A stretch of DNA of 64,000 nucleotides, taken from Bombella pluederhausensis. GTDB taxonomy: Bacteria; Pseudomonadota; Alphaproteobacteria; Acetobacterales; Acetobacteraceae. The notes beneath the pieces are model-generated. The model saw nothing but the letters and a program-made list of their open reading frames with translations. It searched no databases and had not been told where the DNA came from. The position numbers and the translations under genes were made by a program. Numbering within the stretch: position 1 is the stretch's first letter; every line of letters starts with the position of its first letter. The stretch lies in the NCBI RefSeq assembly GCF_026385525.1, contig NZ_JANIDY010000003.1, forward strand, positions 62,001 to 126,000. Direction: 5' to 3'. Positions 1 through 9,648 of the stretch are shown here, in pieces.

Positions 1-1
1 G

Positions 2-1405
2 TTTGATGCCCGATCCCATACGCCAGATGAACCGGCAGCGCAGGAACTATACTGGCTGCATGAACGGCTCTCAGCTGGTGGTACGCCACAGGCTTTTGGT
101 GGGAATAATAGTGGCACGGGCATAGGAGGATCGCTCCTTCATTACGGCGCTTTCCTTCCCCGGATGGATGCACGTGATTACCGTTTGTACAGCGAAAGCG
201 GAAAAGGTGTGGATTGGCCTTTTGGGGCTGAAGAACTTCAGCCTTATGTGGAGGAGGTAGAGCGTTTTATCGGCGTGAGTGGCCCTGCCCATTATCCATG
301 GGATGCGAACCGTCATTACGCCTATCCGCCATTAGCGCCCAATATGGCGGCCCTGAAGATGCGTCAGGCTTGTGAAAATGTCGGGCTGCGTCATGCTGAT
401 GGTCCTGTGGCCGTCATTACCAGGGACCATGATCAGCCTCATTTCGGGCATCGAGAACGCTGCGTGAATTGTGGGGCCTGTCATCAGGGGTGCCGGAATG
501 GGGCTAAGTCAGGCGTGGACAATACCTATCTGCCTCTGGCCTGCGCTCATGGGGCCGAATTGCGCCCCGGCTGTATGGCAACAGGGTTCGAACGGGACAG
601 TCAGGGACGGATCACAGCAGTTATCTATATTCGCAATGGTCGGGAAGAACGGCAGAAATGTCGTGCTGTCGTGCTGTCTGCCGGTGCTGTGGAAACGGCC
701 CGCCTGTTGCTGAATAACAATCTGGCCAATAGTTCCGGGCAGGTAGGGCGTAATTATATGACGCACGTTTCCACGCAGGTCTGGGGTGTGTTTGATGAAG
801 AAGTCCGGCCGAATAAGGGATATCCGTCTCTGACCATTTCTGAAGACATGGTGCGCCCTAAAGATGCAGATTTTGCCGGGGGGTATTTGCTTCAGTCTCT
901 GGGGATGATGCCTCTGACATGGGCGGCTAATCTCGTCCGGGCGGATGGCCGACGTGGTGAGGCACTGAGTCGGACGCTGGCTGCCTATAACTATAGCGCT
1001 GGTATTGGCATGCATGGTGAGACGCTTCCACGGGATGAAAATCGTGTGACGTTGTCTGATGAGAAAGATGCCTTTGGCCTGCCCAAGCCACGGATTGACC
1101 ATACATACGGCCCGAATGAAGACGCCATGCACCGTCATGCTTCCCGCCTGATGGTGAAGATGTGGGAGTCCATTGGGGCAAAGGATATTCGTGTCATTAG
1201 CCGTGCAGCACATATGATCGGTACGTGCCGGATGGGAACTGATGCGGGATCGGCCGTGGTTAATCCGTATGGCCGGAGTTTCGATATTGAAAATCTGTGG
1301 ATCAGCGATCATTCCACCTTTCCCAGCTCCGGGGCGGCTAATCCGGCCCTGACAATTATGGCGCTATCTCTGAGGACAGCCGATGCCATGCTGAAGGTGG
1401 TCTGA
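2..1405 (+). CDS. GMC-family FAD-dependent oxidoreductase, 5' end missing
   Basis: The reading frame is open from the window edge, so the N-terminal FAD-binding part is missing and the first in-frame ATG (164) is internal. Visible family marks are GGNNSGTGIGG near the cut end and a C-terminal block with GTCRMG, then NLWISDHSTFPSSGAANPALTIMAL, which carries the active-site and FAD-contact region of GMC oxidoreductases. A cluster CVNCGACHQGC is coded at 461-493; such clusters occur in gluconate/sorbitol/glucose dehydrogenase large subunits and may bind an iron-sulfur centre. Acetic acid bacteria use such enzymes to oxidise sugars or polyols periplasmically into the quinone pool. The substrate cannot be told, and partner subunits would lie outside the window. 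Confidence 0.85.
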   Translation, partial: FDARSHTPDEPAAQELYWLHERLSAGGTPQAFGGNNSGTGIGGSLLHYGAFLPRMDARDYRLYSESGKGVDWPFGAEELQPYVEEVERFIGVSGPAHYPWDANRHYAYPPLAPNMAALKMRQACENVGLRHADGPVAVITRDHDQPHFGHRERCVNCGACHQGCRNGAKSGVDNTYLPLACAHGAELRPGCMATGFERDSQGRITAVIYIRNGREERQKCRAVVLSAGAVETARLLLNNNLANSSGQVGRNYMTHVSTQVWGVFDEEVRPNKGYPSLTISEDMVRPKDADFAGGYLLQSLGMMPLTWAANLVRADGRRGEALSRTLAAYNYSAGIGMHGETLPRDENRVTLSDEKDAFGLPKPRIDHTYGPNEDAMHRHASRLMVKMWESIGAKDIRVISRAAHMIGTCRMGTDAGSAVVNPYGRSFDIENLWISDHSTFPSSGAANPALTIMALSLRTADAMLKVV

Positions 1406-1448
1406 AGGGTCTTTTTCATCCCCTCTGACCCGGCAGGCTGCTTGACAG

Positions 1449-1485
1449 TGAGGTCGTCTTTCACCTAGGAAGAAAGCCGACCTCA
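1449..1485. other. imperfect stem-loop in the rho leader
   Basis: TGAGGTCG and CGACCTCA, followed by CTTTC and GAAAG, form a 13-bp stem with one mismatch and a short loop. No T-run follows, so it is a weak terminator candidate for the dehydrogenase gene or a structured element of the rho 5' leader. The 295 bp between the two genes contain no convincing gene. Confidence 0.4.
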
Positions 1486-1700
1486 TGGCGGCGGCGTCCT
1501 GTTGTGCCTGCCGGGTCATCTCCTTCGCATCGGAAGGCAGTTCTGCCAGTTTTCTTCAGGGTGACGGTTTTGCTGTTCCTGATGGCTGGTTTGCTCATGG
1601 CGTATGTGCCACATGGCCGTACGGGTACCCAGCCCATAAACTGGCCTTCCGTTCATCCCGATCCTTATCCCCGCCGGGGCATATCAAGGCGCATAGTTTC

Positions 1701-3011
1701 ATGCATCTCGCCGAACTGAAGAAGAAATCTCCTGCTGATCTGCTGGCTTTTGCTGAAGAATTGGAGGTTGAAAACGCATCATCTCTGCGTAAGCAGGACA
1801 TGATGTTTGCCATCCTCAAGAGCCTCGCTGAACGTGACCAGGCAATCTATGGTGAAGGCACACTCGAAATTCTGCCGGATGGTTTTGGCTTTCTTCGCAG
1901 CCCGGAAGCCAACTACCTGCCAGGCCCGGATGACATCTACGTTTCCCCTGCTCAGGTACGGCGCTTTGCGCTCCGCCCCGGTGATACGGTGGAAGGTGAG
2001 ATTCGTGCTCCGCGGGATGGAGAGCGGTATTTTGCGCTTCAGAAGGTTAATACCATCAATTTTGAGGCGCCAGAGCAGGTCCGGACCCGCATCAATTTTG
2101 ATAACCTGACCCCTCTTTTCCCTGAGCGCCGCCTCCGTATGGAGACCGAGCCGAAAGGGGATGCAGCGCCTGCCCCGGCTCCGGCCAAGGGCAAAGGGCG
2201 GGATCGTAAGGATCAGAAAGATTATACGTCCCGTGTGATTGATCTGGTCTCTCCCATTGGGATGGGCCAGCGTGCCCTGATCGTGGCCCCGCCGAGAACA
2301 GGTAAGACGGTGATGCTTCAGAGCATTGCAGCGTCTATTTCTGCCAACCATCCTGATGTGTTCCTGATCGTTCTGCTGATTGATGAACGGCCTGAGGAAG
2401 TGACGGATATGGCCCGGTCTGTCCGGGGTGAAGTGGTTTCCTCCACCTTCGATGAACCAGCCCATCGTCATGTTCAGGTGACGGAAATGGTGCTGGAAAA
2501 GGCCAAGCGTCTCGTTGAGCATAAGCGTGACGTGGTTATTCTGCTGGATTCCATTACGCGTCTGGCCCGTGCTTACAATACGGTCGTGCCGTCATCCGGT
2601 AAGGTGCTGACGGGTGGTGTGGATGCGAATGCCCTTCAGCGGCCGAAGCGTTTCTTCGGTGCGGCGCGTAACATTGAAGAAGGTGGCTCCCTGACCATCA
2701 TTGCCACGGCCCTGATTGATACGGGCTCCCGCATGGATGAAGTTATCTTCGAAGAATTCAAGGGCACGGGTAACTCCGAACTGATGCTGGATCGCAAGCT
2801 GGCTGATAAACGGACCTTCCCGGCCATCGATATCACCAAGTCCGGCACTCGTAAGGAGGAGCTGCTGGTGGATCGGGCGTCTCTCTCCAAGATGTGGGTC
2901 CTGCGCCGTATCCTTGCCCCGATGGGAACGATGGATGCCATGGACTTCCTGCTGGACAAGCTGCGCTACAGCAAGACCAATCAGGACTTCTTCGATGCGA
3001 TGAATAACTGA
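1701..3011 (+). CDS. rho: transcription termination factor Rho
   Basis: Rho is the hexameric RNA-dependent ATPase helicase that ends transcription. The 436-residue product starts [15 protein letters not shown], the usual Rho N-terminus, and its length matches the family (about 420-440). The cold-shock-like RNA-binding domain covers roughly residues 55-125 ([17 protein letters not shown]). The ATPase core has the Walker A segment [12 protein letters not shown] and Walker [17 protein letters not shown], followed by the Q/R-loop region [14 protein letters not shown]. The frame stays open upstream to 1485, but that extension is unlike Rho and the ATG at 1701 fits the family. A strong bidirectional terminator follows. 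In alphaproteobacteria rho usually sits close to the origin with mnmE, mnmG and parAB, as here. Confidence 0.97.
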   Translation: MHLAELKKKSPADLLAFAEELEVENASSLRKQDMMFAILKSLAERDQAIYGEGTLEILPDGFGFLRSPEANYLPGPDDIYVSPAQVRRFALRPGDTVEGEIRAPRDGERYFALQKVNTINFEAPEQVRTRINFDNLTPLFPERRLRMETEPKGDAAPAPAPAKGKGRDRKDQKDYTSRVIDLVSPIGMGQRALIVAPPRTGKTVMLQSIAASISANHPDVFLIVLLIDERPEEVTDMARSVRGEVVSSTFDEPAHRHVQVTEMVLEKAKRLVEHKRDVVILLDSITRLARAYNTVVPSSGKVLTGGVDANALQRPKRFFGAARNIEEGGSLTIIATALIDTGSRMDEVIFEEFKGTGNSELMLDRKLADKRTFPAIDITKSGTRKEELLVDRASLSKMWVLRRILAPMGTMDAMDFLLDKLRYSKTNQDFFDAMNN

Positions 3012-3040
3012 GCAACAGACTAATTTGTTGTTCATAAAGG

Positions 3041-3075
3041 AAAAGGCAGGGCCATATGTTATGGCCCTGCCTTTT
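3041..3075. terminator. bidirectional rho-independent terminator between rho and cydB/DUF2474
   Basis: A perfect 16-bp stem (AAAAGGCAGGGCCATA and its complement) closes a 3-base loop TGT. The A-run on one side and T-run on the other make it work in both directions, serving rho (plus) and the cyd operon (minus), whose genes converge here. Confidence 0.93.
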
Positions 3076-3101
3076 CTGTAAGTAAGGTCTATGCCAGACC
3101 A

Positions 3102-3254
3102 TCAGCCATGGGGGATCAGAAGGTGCAGGAAACTTGCCACCAGAATGATGGTAAGAGTGCCCATTCCCCAAAGGCTTAGAAACCACGCTAGACGTTTGGA
3201 GAAGGAGGCGGGCACCTTCTTCTCATCGTATGTGGTGAACTTAGTGATATCCAT
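3102..3254 (-). CDS. small DUF2474-like membrane subunit of the bd/CIO oxidase
   Basis: A 50-residue protein, MDITKFTTYDEKKV..., with a single hydrophobic segment (about residues 25-46, LWGMGTLTIILVASFLHLLI). Its ATG overlaps the end of cydB by 14 bases in another frame, so it is translationally coupled. Small single-span proteins of this kind (CydX in enterobacteria, DUF2474 downstream of cyanide-insensitive oxidases) stabilise the haem site of bd-type oxidases. Size, topology and position support that role; assignment to DUF2474 is by resemblance. The start at 3254 is preferred over an upstream in-frame ATG at 3377, which would lie deep within cydB. Confidence 0.8.
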   Translation of the reverse strand: MDITKFTTYDEKKVPASFSKRLAWFLSLWGMGTLTIILVASFLHLLIPHG

Positions 3255-4272
3255 CGGCTTTTGTGACCTTTCCACGGAAAAGATAGTAGGAGTAGATCGA
3301 ATATCCCGTGATGATGGGGAGCAGGATGACTGTCCCGACAAGCTGGAAAAGCTGGCTGGGAACGGGAGATGCCACATCCCACAGGGTCAGGGTCGGTGGT
3401 ACGGCATAGGGCCAGATGGTAATGGCCAGACCAACCAGGCTGAGCAGGAACCACCCGATGGTACACAGGAAAGGCGTGATGGCGTGTTCCTTGTCCAGGG
3501 TTCGCCACATCAGGAAACCGGCCAGCGCCACGAGCAGAGGAACAGGCAGGCCGAACAGGATGTTCGGGAAGGCAATCCAGTGATGGAGATAGGGCGCATG
3601 AAGAAACGGCGTCCAACAGCTCACAGCAATGATGCAGAGAAGCATCAGAATGGATAATCTCTTGGACCAGCGGCGACATTGTGCTTCCAGTTCATCGGAT
3701 GTGCGCCAGACGAGCCAGGTCGTGCCAAGAAGTGCATAGCCGATGACAACGGACAGGCCACAAAGAACGCTGAACGGTGTCAGCCAATCCATGGCTCCCC
3801 CGGCAAAGGCACCATTGCTTGTATGCACCCCCTGAACATACCCGCCAAGAATGCAGCCCTGACAGAAAGCAGCAAGTGTGGACCCTGCCATAAAGCCCGT
3901 GTTCCAGAAGGCCCGATGGTTGGGTGAGTGCGCCATGATGCGGAACTCAAACGCAACACCACGGAAGATCAAAGCCCCCAGCATGATGATGATGGGGATA
4001 TAGAAGGCAGGCAGCAGCGTGCTGTAAGCACCGGGGAAAACACCGAACAGGGTTGCTCCGCCCAGAACCATCCATGTTTCATTACCATCCCATACGGGGG
4101 CAATCGTGTTGATCATGATGTCACGATGCTCTGGCTTTTTCTCGAAAGCAAAAAGCATGCCAATTCCCAGATCAAAGCCATCAAGGATGACGTAGACCGA
4201 AATGGCCAGAATGACGATGAACGCCCAGATGAAGGGAAGATAGAATGCAAGGCCGGACATATTATGACGCAT
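3241..4272 (-). CDS. cydB: cytochrome bd-type (CIO) quinol oxidase subunit II
   Basis: A 343-residue polytopic inner-membrane protein with the CydB signature near its N-terminus: IWAFIVILAISVYVILDGFDLGIGMLF, then IAPVWDGNETWMVLGGATLFGVFPGAYSTLLPAFY. Subunit II pairs with CydA to form the quinol-oxidising, oxygen-reducing bd-type enzyme. The gene overlaps the end of cydA by 11 bases and the DUF2474 gene by 14, so all three form one tightly coupled minus-strand operon. Acetic acid bacteria typically carry the cyanide-insensitive branch (CioAB) beside a bo3 oxidase; the short CydA here points to that branch, so cioB is an alternative name. Confidence 0.95.
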   Translation of the reverse strand: MRHNMSGLAFYLPFIWAFIVILAISVYVILDGFDLGIGMLFAFEKKPEHRDIMINTIAPVWDGNETWMVLGGATLFGVFPGAYSTLLPAFYIPIIIMLGALIFRGVAFEFRIMAHSPNHRAFWNTGFMAGSTLAAFCQGCILGGYVQGVHTSNGAFAGGAMDWLTPFSVLCGLSVVIGYALLGTTWLVWRTSDELEAQCRRWSKRLSILMLLCIIAVSCWTPFLHAPYLHHWIAFPNILFGLPVPLLVALAGFLMWRTLDKEHAITPFLCTIGWFLLSLVGLAITIWPYAVPPTLTLWDVASPVPSQLFQLVGTVILLPIITGYSIYSYYLFRGKVTKADGYH

Positions 4273-5677
4273 CCTTGTTCTGAGAGACCGTATGATGATG
4301 GCTACCGAGGATCATGATGTCATCGCTGGCGTTATCGGCAGCCTCTGGGGCGGCCCGCAGCAGGCGGATGAGCATCAAGAGGCCAGAGCCGAAAACAAAG
4401 AGATAGACCGCAACAAAAAACAGCATGGAGAAAGACAGGCTGGAGAGTGCCAGCGGTGAGGCGCTGTCTTTCGTGCGGAGCAGGCCATAGACTGTCCATG
4501 GCTGCCGCCCGACTTCTGTCGTAACCCAGCCACAGAGCAAAGCCAGAAACCCAGCCGGTGCCATGGCGAGTATCACCCGCAGAAAGAGCGGATGGTCGAA
4601 CAGGCGCTGCCGGCGCCGCAGCCAGAGTGACCAGAGGCCGCAGAGCAGCATAAGCCCCCCTAGGGCAATCATGATGCGGAAGGAAAAGAACACGATTGGC
4701 GCAGGAGCCCGTTGGTCTGCCGGATAGTCCTTCAGGCCGGGAACCTTGCCATTGATGTCATGGGTCAGGATGAAGGAGCCCAGCAGCGGAATCCCTATGG
4801 CGTAATCCGTATGTTCTGTCTTCATGTTCGGGATGCCGAACAAGAGTTCAGGGGCTCGTGTTTCACTTGTCCAGTCGCCTTCCATGGCGGCAATTTTGGC
4901 AGGCTGATATTTCAGGGTGTTCAGCCCATGCATGTCGCCCGCTATGATCTGGAGAGGGGCTGTGACGACAATCATCCAGAGGGACAGAGAGAACATGAGG
5001 CGGATCGTACTGTCTGCCTGCGTGCCATTCTTTCTGGCCTTGAGCAGATGCCATGCACCTGCGGCCGCCACCGTGAAGGCCACCGAAAGCATGGCAGCCA
5101 GCCCCATATGGGTGATGCGGTAGGGAAAGGATGGATTGAAGATGATGGCCAGCCAGTCATGGGGTAGGAAATGGCCTGTCTTTGGGTCAATGACATAGCC
5201 TTGTGGGGTTTGCATCCATGAGTTGGATGCAAGGATCCATGTCATGGAGATCAGCGTCCCCGTGGTGACGGCACAGGTTGCAAAGTAATGCATTCTGCGA
5301 CCGACACGGTTCAGTCCGAACAGCATGACGCCAAGGAAGCCAGCCTCCATAAAAAAGGCCGTCATGACCTCATAGGAGAGCAGCACGCCCGTGATGGGCC
5401 CTGCCTTGGCAGAGAAGCCCGCCCAGTTGGTGCCGAACTCGTAGGCCATCACGATGCCAGAGACGACCCCCATGCCGAAGACGATGGAGAAGACTTTCAA
5501 CCAGTATTTAAAGAGATTCAAATAACGGTCATCATTCGTTTTTAGCCACATGCCTTCAAGAAAGGTGAGGAAAACGGATAGACCGATTGAAAATGCTGGA
5601 AATATTATATGTACGCCAACGGTGAAGGCGAATTGTATTCGCGCGATTGTTAGAGGTAAATCATGGCCATGAACCAT
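4262..5677 (-). CDS. cydA: cytochrome bd-type (CIO) quinol oxidase subunit I
   Basis: A 471-residue membrane protein, first gene of the cydAB operon. It starts with ARIQFAFTVGVHIIFPAFS, in which His23 matches the haem ligand near the N-terminus of CydA proteins. Further family marks are EFGTNWAGFSAKAGPITG, FFMEAGFLGVMLFG, WILASNSWMQTPQG, THMGLAAMLS and the quinol-site motif GRQPW. It is shorter than E. coli CydA (522), consistent with the short Q-loop of the cyanide-insensitive class. The start has a fair ribosome site (AAAGGA about ten bases upstream). An inverted repeat about 50 bases upstream may be a regulator site. The enzyme passes electrons from ubiquinol, fed by the periplasmic dehydrogenases, to oxygen. 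Confidence 0.96.
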   Translation of the reverse strand: MVHGHDLPLTIARIQFAFTVGVHIIFPAFSIGLSVFLTFLEGMWLKTNDDRYLNLFKYWLKVFSIVFGMGVVSGIVMAYEFGTNWAGFSAKAGPITGVLLSYEVMTAFFMEAGFLGVMLFGLNRVGRRMHYFATCAVTTGTLISMTWILASNSWMQTPQGYVIDPKTGHFLPHDWLAIIFNPSFPYRITHMGLAAMLSVAFTVAAAGAWHLLKARKNGTQADSTIRLMFSLSLWMIVVTAPLQIIAGDMHGLNTLKYQPAKIAAMEGDWTSETRAPELLFGIPNMKTEHTDYAIGIPLLGSFILTHDINGKVPGLKDYPADQRAPAPIVFFSFRIMIALGGLMLLCGLWSLWLRRRQRLFDHPLFLRVILAMAPAGFLALLCGWVTTEVGRQPWTVYGLLRTKDSASPLALSSLSFSMLFFVAVYLFVFGSGLLMLIRLLRAAPEAADNASDDIMILGSHHHTVSQNKDAS

Positions 5678-5725
5678 AAATAATCATTCCTTTTCGTTGG
5701 AATAGGAAGAAATTGACGTTCGCTT

Positions 5726-5754
5726 ATTATTGAGGTTGGTGAGGTCTCAATAAT
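5726..5754. promoter_or_regulatory. inverted repeat upstream of cydA, candidate operator
   Basis: ATTATTGAG and CTCAATAAT form perfect 9-base arms separated by 11 bases, centred about 63 bases upstream of the cydA start. Position and symmetry suit a dimeric regulator. It does not match the FNR or ArcA consensus closely, so the regulator is unknown. Confidence 0.45.
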
Positions 5755-5848
5755 TGATTTTGTTTTTCGTCTTATAAATATTTCTTAAGCAACGGGTTAT
5801 ACCCGCCATTTTCTGGCCTGTTCAGGCCTGTGGCAGGTGACAAAGACA

Positions 5849-5882
5849 GGTCATCACATTTCTGTAAGATCATGTGATGACC
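5849..5882 (-). terminator. stem-loop downstream of the alkyltransferase gene
   Basis: Perfect 11-base arms (GGTCATCACAT and its complement) with a 12-base loop lie about 40 bases after the alkyltransferase stop. The following minus-strand sequence is only moderately T-rich (TGTCTTTGTC), so termination is likely but not strong. Confidence 0.5.
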
Positions 5883-5920
5883 AGCTTGAGCAATAAGGTA
5901 AGGCTGGATGATCCCGTGTT

Positions 5921-6382
5921 TCAGGAACCAGATGCTTCCTGTTCCAGCTCCAGTAGGAAGGCTTTACTCTCCGCGCCTTCAAACCCGCTGTAATCGCCAC
6001 AGCCTTTACCGTGAGAGGGCAGGACACGGTGACAGGGAATAAGAATGAGCAGCGGATTGCGAGCCACGGCCTGACCAATGGATTGTGGACTGCCGCCAAC
6101 AGTTTTGGCCAGCTCACCATAGGTCCGGGTCTGGCCATGCGGGATGGTACGCAGGGCGGCCCAGACACGTTCCTGATAGGCCGTTCCGCAGAGCATCAGG
6201 GGAATGGACTGAAAATCAACGGCCTCGCCATCGAAATAGTCCTGCATCATGTCCCGCACTTTCAGCAGGAGCGGGGTCTCGCTCTGGTCCCGTCCCCAGC
6301 CTTCATCAAGGGAGACGATCTGCCCGTCTTCTTCGCTGAGGGTCAGGGTGCCGAGAGGAGAATGAAAAGAAAGCTGTGGCAT
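5921..6382 (-). CDS. ogt: methylated-DNA--protein-cysteine S-methyltransferase
   Basis: A suicide repair enzyme that moves alkyl groups from O6-alkylguanine to its own cysteine. The product (about 153 residues) has the ATase C-terminal domain: AYQERVWAALRTIPHGQTRTYGELA (recognition helix region), GQAVARNPLLILIPCHRV with the acceptor cysteine in PCHRV, and YSGFEGAESKAFLLELE. No Ada regulatory domain is present. The ATG at 6382 gives the typical N-terminus MPQLSFHSPLGTLTLSEEDG. A TTG at 6418 with a better ribosome site (AAAGAAAG) would add 12 residues, so the start is uncertain. Confidence 0.9.
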   Translation of the reverse strand: MPQLSFHSPLGTLTLSEEDGQIVSLDEGWGRDQSETPLLLKVRDMMQDYFDGEAVDFQSIPLMLCGTAYQERVWAALRTIPHGQTRTYGELAKTVGGSPQSIGQAVARNPLLILIPCHRVLPSHGKGCGDYSGFEGAESKAFLLELEQEASGS

Positions 6383-6458
6383 GAAAATCAGGCTGCCTGT
6401 TTTGTAAGAGAGCGTCAATTCTTTCTTTGGGACGCTGCTTTTCCCCTATGAGTGCTGT

Positions 6459-7766
6459 ATGAAGGGCGGCATGACATCATCATCCAGCACATCAACACAT
6501 ACGATTTTTGCGTTGGCCACTGGCCCCGTGCAGGGGGCGATTGCCGTCATGCGTGTGAGCGGGCCAAAGAGTGCCGATTTGCTGAAAGCTCTGTGCGGCA
6601 CATTGCCAGCGCCCCGTCATGCCAGCTTGCGGGCTCTGAAACATGATGGTGACGTGCTGGATCATGCGCTCATTCTCTGGCTGCCGGGGCCACGGTCCTA
6701 TACGGGAGAAGACAGTTTCGAGCTGCATCTTCATGCCGGTCCGGCCATTGTGGAGGCTGTCGCTCAGGCGCTTGTGTCGCTTGGTGCCCGTCCTGCCGAA
6801 CCGGGTGAGTTCACCCGTCGGGCCGTGCAGGCGGGGCGGATGGATCTGTTGCAGGCCGAGGCCATAGCGGATCTGATTGAAGCCGATACGCAGGCCCAGC
6901 GTCATCAGGCTCTGCGTCAGGCTGATGGAGCGTTGAGTCAGCTTTATATGGGCTGGGCTTCCCGGTTACGGCAGATACTGGCCCAGCAGGAGGCCCTGAT
7001 CGATTTTCCGGATGAGGAGCTCCCGCCAGAGGTGGAGGAAGCCCTTCTGGGGGATTGTCGGGCTCTGGGAAATGAGATGCAGGATCACCTTGCTGATGAG
7101 CGGGGCGAGATTGTCCGTGATGGCCTGAAGATCGTTCTGGCGGGTGCTCCGAATGTTGGCAAATCCAGCCTGCTGAATGCGCTGAGCGGGCAGGATGCTG
7201 CCATCGTCACGCAGAAGGCGGGCACCACACGGGACGCCATTGCTGTAGACTGGATGATTGAAGGCATTCGTGTCCGGTTGATTGATACGGCAGGCGTACG
7301 GGAGACGGATGATGAGATTGAGGCGGAAGGCATTCGCCGGACCATGCGGCACGTTCAGGACGCAGACCTGCTTTTTCATCTTGTCGGGCCGGATGATGAG
7401 ACGCCTTTGTTGGCGGACCACGCCATAAAGCTGCGGACAAAGACGGACCTTGCCCCGGCACGGGAAGGTGAGCTTGGCATCCATACGAAAGATGAGGCCG
7501 GGTTAGCGCCCTTAAAGGCGTGGCTGAAAGCTCATCTGGCCCGTTTCATGGCTCAGCGTGGGACTCCACCTCTGACCCGTGCCCGTCATCGGGCCGGGTT
7601 AAAGGAGGCGCAGGACCATCTGGCCCGTGCGCTGGACGCTTCATGGCCAGAGGTTCGTGGTGAGGAGCTGCGGCTGGCCATGCAGGCCCTTGGGCGCCTG
7701 ACGGGCCATGTCGATGTGGAAGCCCTGCTTGATACGATTTTCGGCCAGTTCTGTATAGGAAAGTGA
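6459..7766 (+). CDS. mnmE: tRNA uridine-5-carboxymethylaminomethyl(34) synthesis GTPase MnmE
   Basis: MnmE works with MnmG to modify the wobble uridine of certain tRNAs. The 435-residue protein has the N-terminal tetrahydrofolate-binding domain ([47 protein letters not shown]), a G domain inserted in the helical domain with G1 motif GAPNVGKSS at residues 229-237, GTTRD and DTAG, and the invariant C-terminal CIGK whose cysteine is needed for catalysis. mnmG starts ten bases downstream. An internal ATG at 6471 is a possible alternative start. Confidence 0.97.
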   Translation: MKGGMTSSSSTSTHTIFALATGPVQGAIAVMRVSGPKSADLLKALCGTLPAPRHASLRALKHDGDVLDHALILWLPGPRSYTGEDSFELHLHAGPAIVEAVAQALVSLGARPAEPGEFTRRAVQAGRMDLLQAEAIADLIEADTQAQRHQALRQADGALSQLYMGWASRLRQILAQQEALIDFPDEELPPEVEEALLGDCRALGNEMQDHLADERGEIVRDGLKIVLAGAPNVGKSSLLNALSGQDAAIVTQKAGTTRDAIAVDWMIEGIRVRLIDTAGVRETDDEIEAEGIRRTMRHVQDADLLFHLVGPDDETPLLADHAIKLRTKTDLAPAREGELGIHTKDEAGLAPLKAWLKAHLARFMAQRGTPPLTRARHRAGLKEAQDHLARALDASWPEVRGEELRLAMQALGRLTGHVDVEALLDTIFGQFCIGK

Positions 7767-7776
7767 CGCTGCTTCA

Positions 7777-9648
7777 ATGAGTACATCACCTGCACAAATC
7801 TATGATGTCATCGTGGTGGGAGGCGGTCATGCCGGAACGGAGGCCGCTGCCGCTGCGGCCCGTTTCGGGGCACGGACCCTGCTGCTGACGCACAAGCTGG
7901 AGACTGTGGGCAGCATGTCCTGCAATCCGGCCATTGGCGGTATTGGCAAGGGCCATCTCGTGCGGGAGATTGATGCGTTTGATGGCCTCATGGGCAGGGC
8001 GGCCGACCGTGCGGGGATTCACTTTAAACTACTGAACCGTTCCAAAGGGCCAGCGGTGCATGGGCCTCGGGCGCAGGCAGATCGCTCGCTCTACCGGGCG
8101 GCCATTCAGGAGCTTCTGGCGGCCACGCCTAACCTGACCATGATGGCGGGTGCCGTGGGTGACCTGATTGTCGAGCAGGGTCATGTCCGGGGTGTGGTCT
8201 GCGAGGATGGCCGCCGTTTCTCCGCCGGGGCTGTCGTGCTGACGAGTGGAACCTTCCTGAGGGGGACGATCCATACCGGGCGGGTCAGTCAGCCCGCCGG
8301 GCGGATTGGTGATGCGCCTGCCACACAGCTGGGAGAACGGCTGGAAGCTCTGGGGCTGAAAATGGGCCGGTTGAAAACAGGCACCCCGCCCCGTCTGGCC
8401 CGTGACAGCATCGACTGGGAAGCCCTGCCTGCTGATGAAGGCGATGCCGAGCCAGAAGCCTTCAGTATGCTGACGACTTCCCTGCCCAATAAGCAGATCG
8501 TCTGCCGCATCACGCAGACAACGCCGCAGACGCATAAGATCATTGAGGAGAACCTGCATCTCTCTGCCATGTATGGTGGGGAGATCACCGGGCGGGGGCC
8601 CCGCTACTGCCCGTCCATTGAGGACAAGATCGTCCGCTTTGCCGGGCGGGACAGTCATCAGGTGTTTCTGGAGCCGGAGGCCCTGCCGGGTAATCCGGGT
8701 GGGGAGCTCGTCTATCCCAACGGTATCAGCACCTCCCTGCCCGCTGATGTGCAGGCGCAGATGATTGCTTCCATGCCGGGGTTGGAGACAGCTCGCATTG
8801 TCACCCCCGGCTATGCCGTGGAATATGATTATGTTGACCCACGGGAACTACGTTCATCTCTGGAACTGCGGGCCCTGCCCGGCCTGTATCTCGCCGGGCA
8901 GATCAATGGGACGACTGGTTATGAGGAAGCGGGTGCGCAGGGCCTTCTGGCCGGGCTGAACGCCGCCCGAGCCGTGGGAGGTAAGGAACCTCTGACGCTG
9001 GGGCGGGAGGAATCCTACCTTGGCGTGCTGATTGATGACCTGACCCTGCATGGTATCAGCGAACCCTATCGCATGTTCACCTCACGGGCGGAATATCGTC
9101 TTCTGCTGCGGGCGGATAACGCCGATCTGCGTCTGACACCCAAGGCTATTGAAGCCGGATGTGTCGGACCGGAGCGTGAGGCGGCGTTCCGTGACACGGT
9201 GCGGCAGATTGATGAGGCGATGGAAGAAGCCCGGAAACCGGCCTTTCTGCCTCAGCATCTGCGGGAGCATGGCATTGAGGTCTCGCAGGATGGGCGGCGG
9301 CGCAGCCTTCTGGATGTGTTGGCCACGCAGGCGGATGAGGCCCAGATTGCCAGTCTTGCCCCGTGGTTTGCGGCGCTGCCGGTCCGTGTCGGGCGGCATG
9401 TGCAGACAGAGGCCCGCTATGGTGGCTATCTCCGCAGGCAGGAGCGGGAAATCCAGCAGCTGAAAAGCGAAGCCTCCCTGCGTCTGCCGGATGATCTGGA
9501 TTATGGGGCAATCGGCGGGCTGAGTCAGGAAATGCAGGAGCGTCTGAGTGCTGCCCGTCCTGCTGATTTTGCCGCTGCCGGACGGGTAAGAGGCGTAACT
9601 CCGGCAGCCCTCATTGCCCTGCTTGCTTATGTCAGGAGCCGTACATGA
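7777..9648 (+). CDS. mnmG: tRNA uridine-5-carboxymethylaminomethyl(34) synthesis enzyme MnmG
   Basis: The FAD-binding partner of MnmE (GidA). The 623-residue length is typical. The dinucleotide-binding motif is at the N-terminus ([22 protein letters not shown]), followed by [33 protein letters not shown] and GTFLRGTIH. The C-terminal helical domain that docks MnmE and tRNA contains [11 protein letters not shown] and [15 protein letters not shown]. It lies between mnmE and rsmG, the classic order, and overlaps rsmG by four bases. Confidence 0.98.
   Translation: MSTSPAQIYDVIVVGGGHAGTEAAAAAARFGARTLLLTHKLETVGSMSCNPAIGGIGKGHLVREIDAFDGLMGRAADRAGIHFKLLNRSKGPAVHGPRAQADRSLYRAAIQELLAATPNLTMMAGAVGDLIVEQGHVRGVVCEDGRRFSAGAVVLTSGTFLRGTIHTGRVSQPAGRIGDAPATQLGERLEALGLKMGRLKTGTPPRLARDSIDWEALPADEGDAEPEAFSMLTTSLPNKQIVCRITQTTPQTHKIIEENLHLSAMYGGEITGRGPRYCPSIEDKIVRFAGRDSHQVFLEPEALPGNPGGELVYPNGISTSLPADVQAQMIASMPGLETARIVTPGYAVEYDYVDPRELRSSLELRALPGLYLAGQINGTTGYEEAGAQGLLAGLNAARAVGGKEPLTLGREESYLGVLIDDLTLHGISEPYRMFTSRAEYRLLLRADNADLRLTPKAIEAGCVGPEREAAFRDTVRQIDEAMEEARKPAFLPQHLREHGIEVSQDGRRRSLLDVLATQADEAQIASLAPWFAALPVRVGRHVQTEARYGGYLRRQEREIQQLKSEASLRLPDDLDYGAIGGLSQEMQERLSAARPADFAAAGRVRGVTPAALIALLAYVRSRT

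Noticed and set aside
1485..1700. In-frame N-terminal extension of Rho
   Set aside because: Composition is unlike Rho, and [10 protein letters not shown] at 1701 is the conserved N-terminus.
1504..1719. 71-codon frame with a hydrophobic stretch upstream of rho
   Set aside because: It overlaps the rho start, has no good ribosome site and no recognisable family; more likely part of the rho leader.
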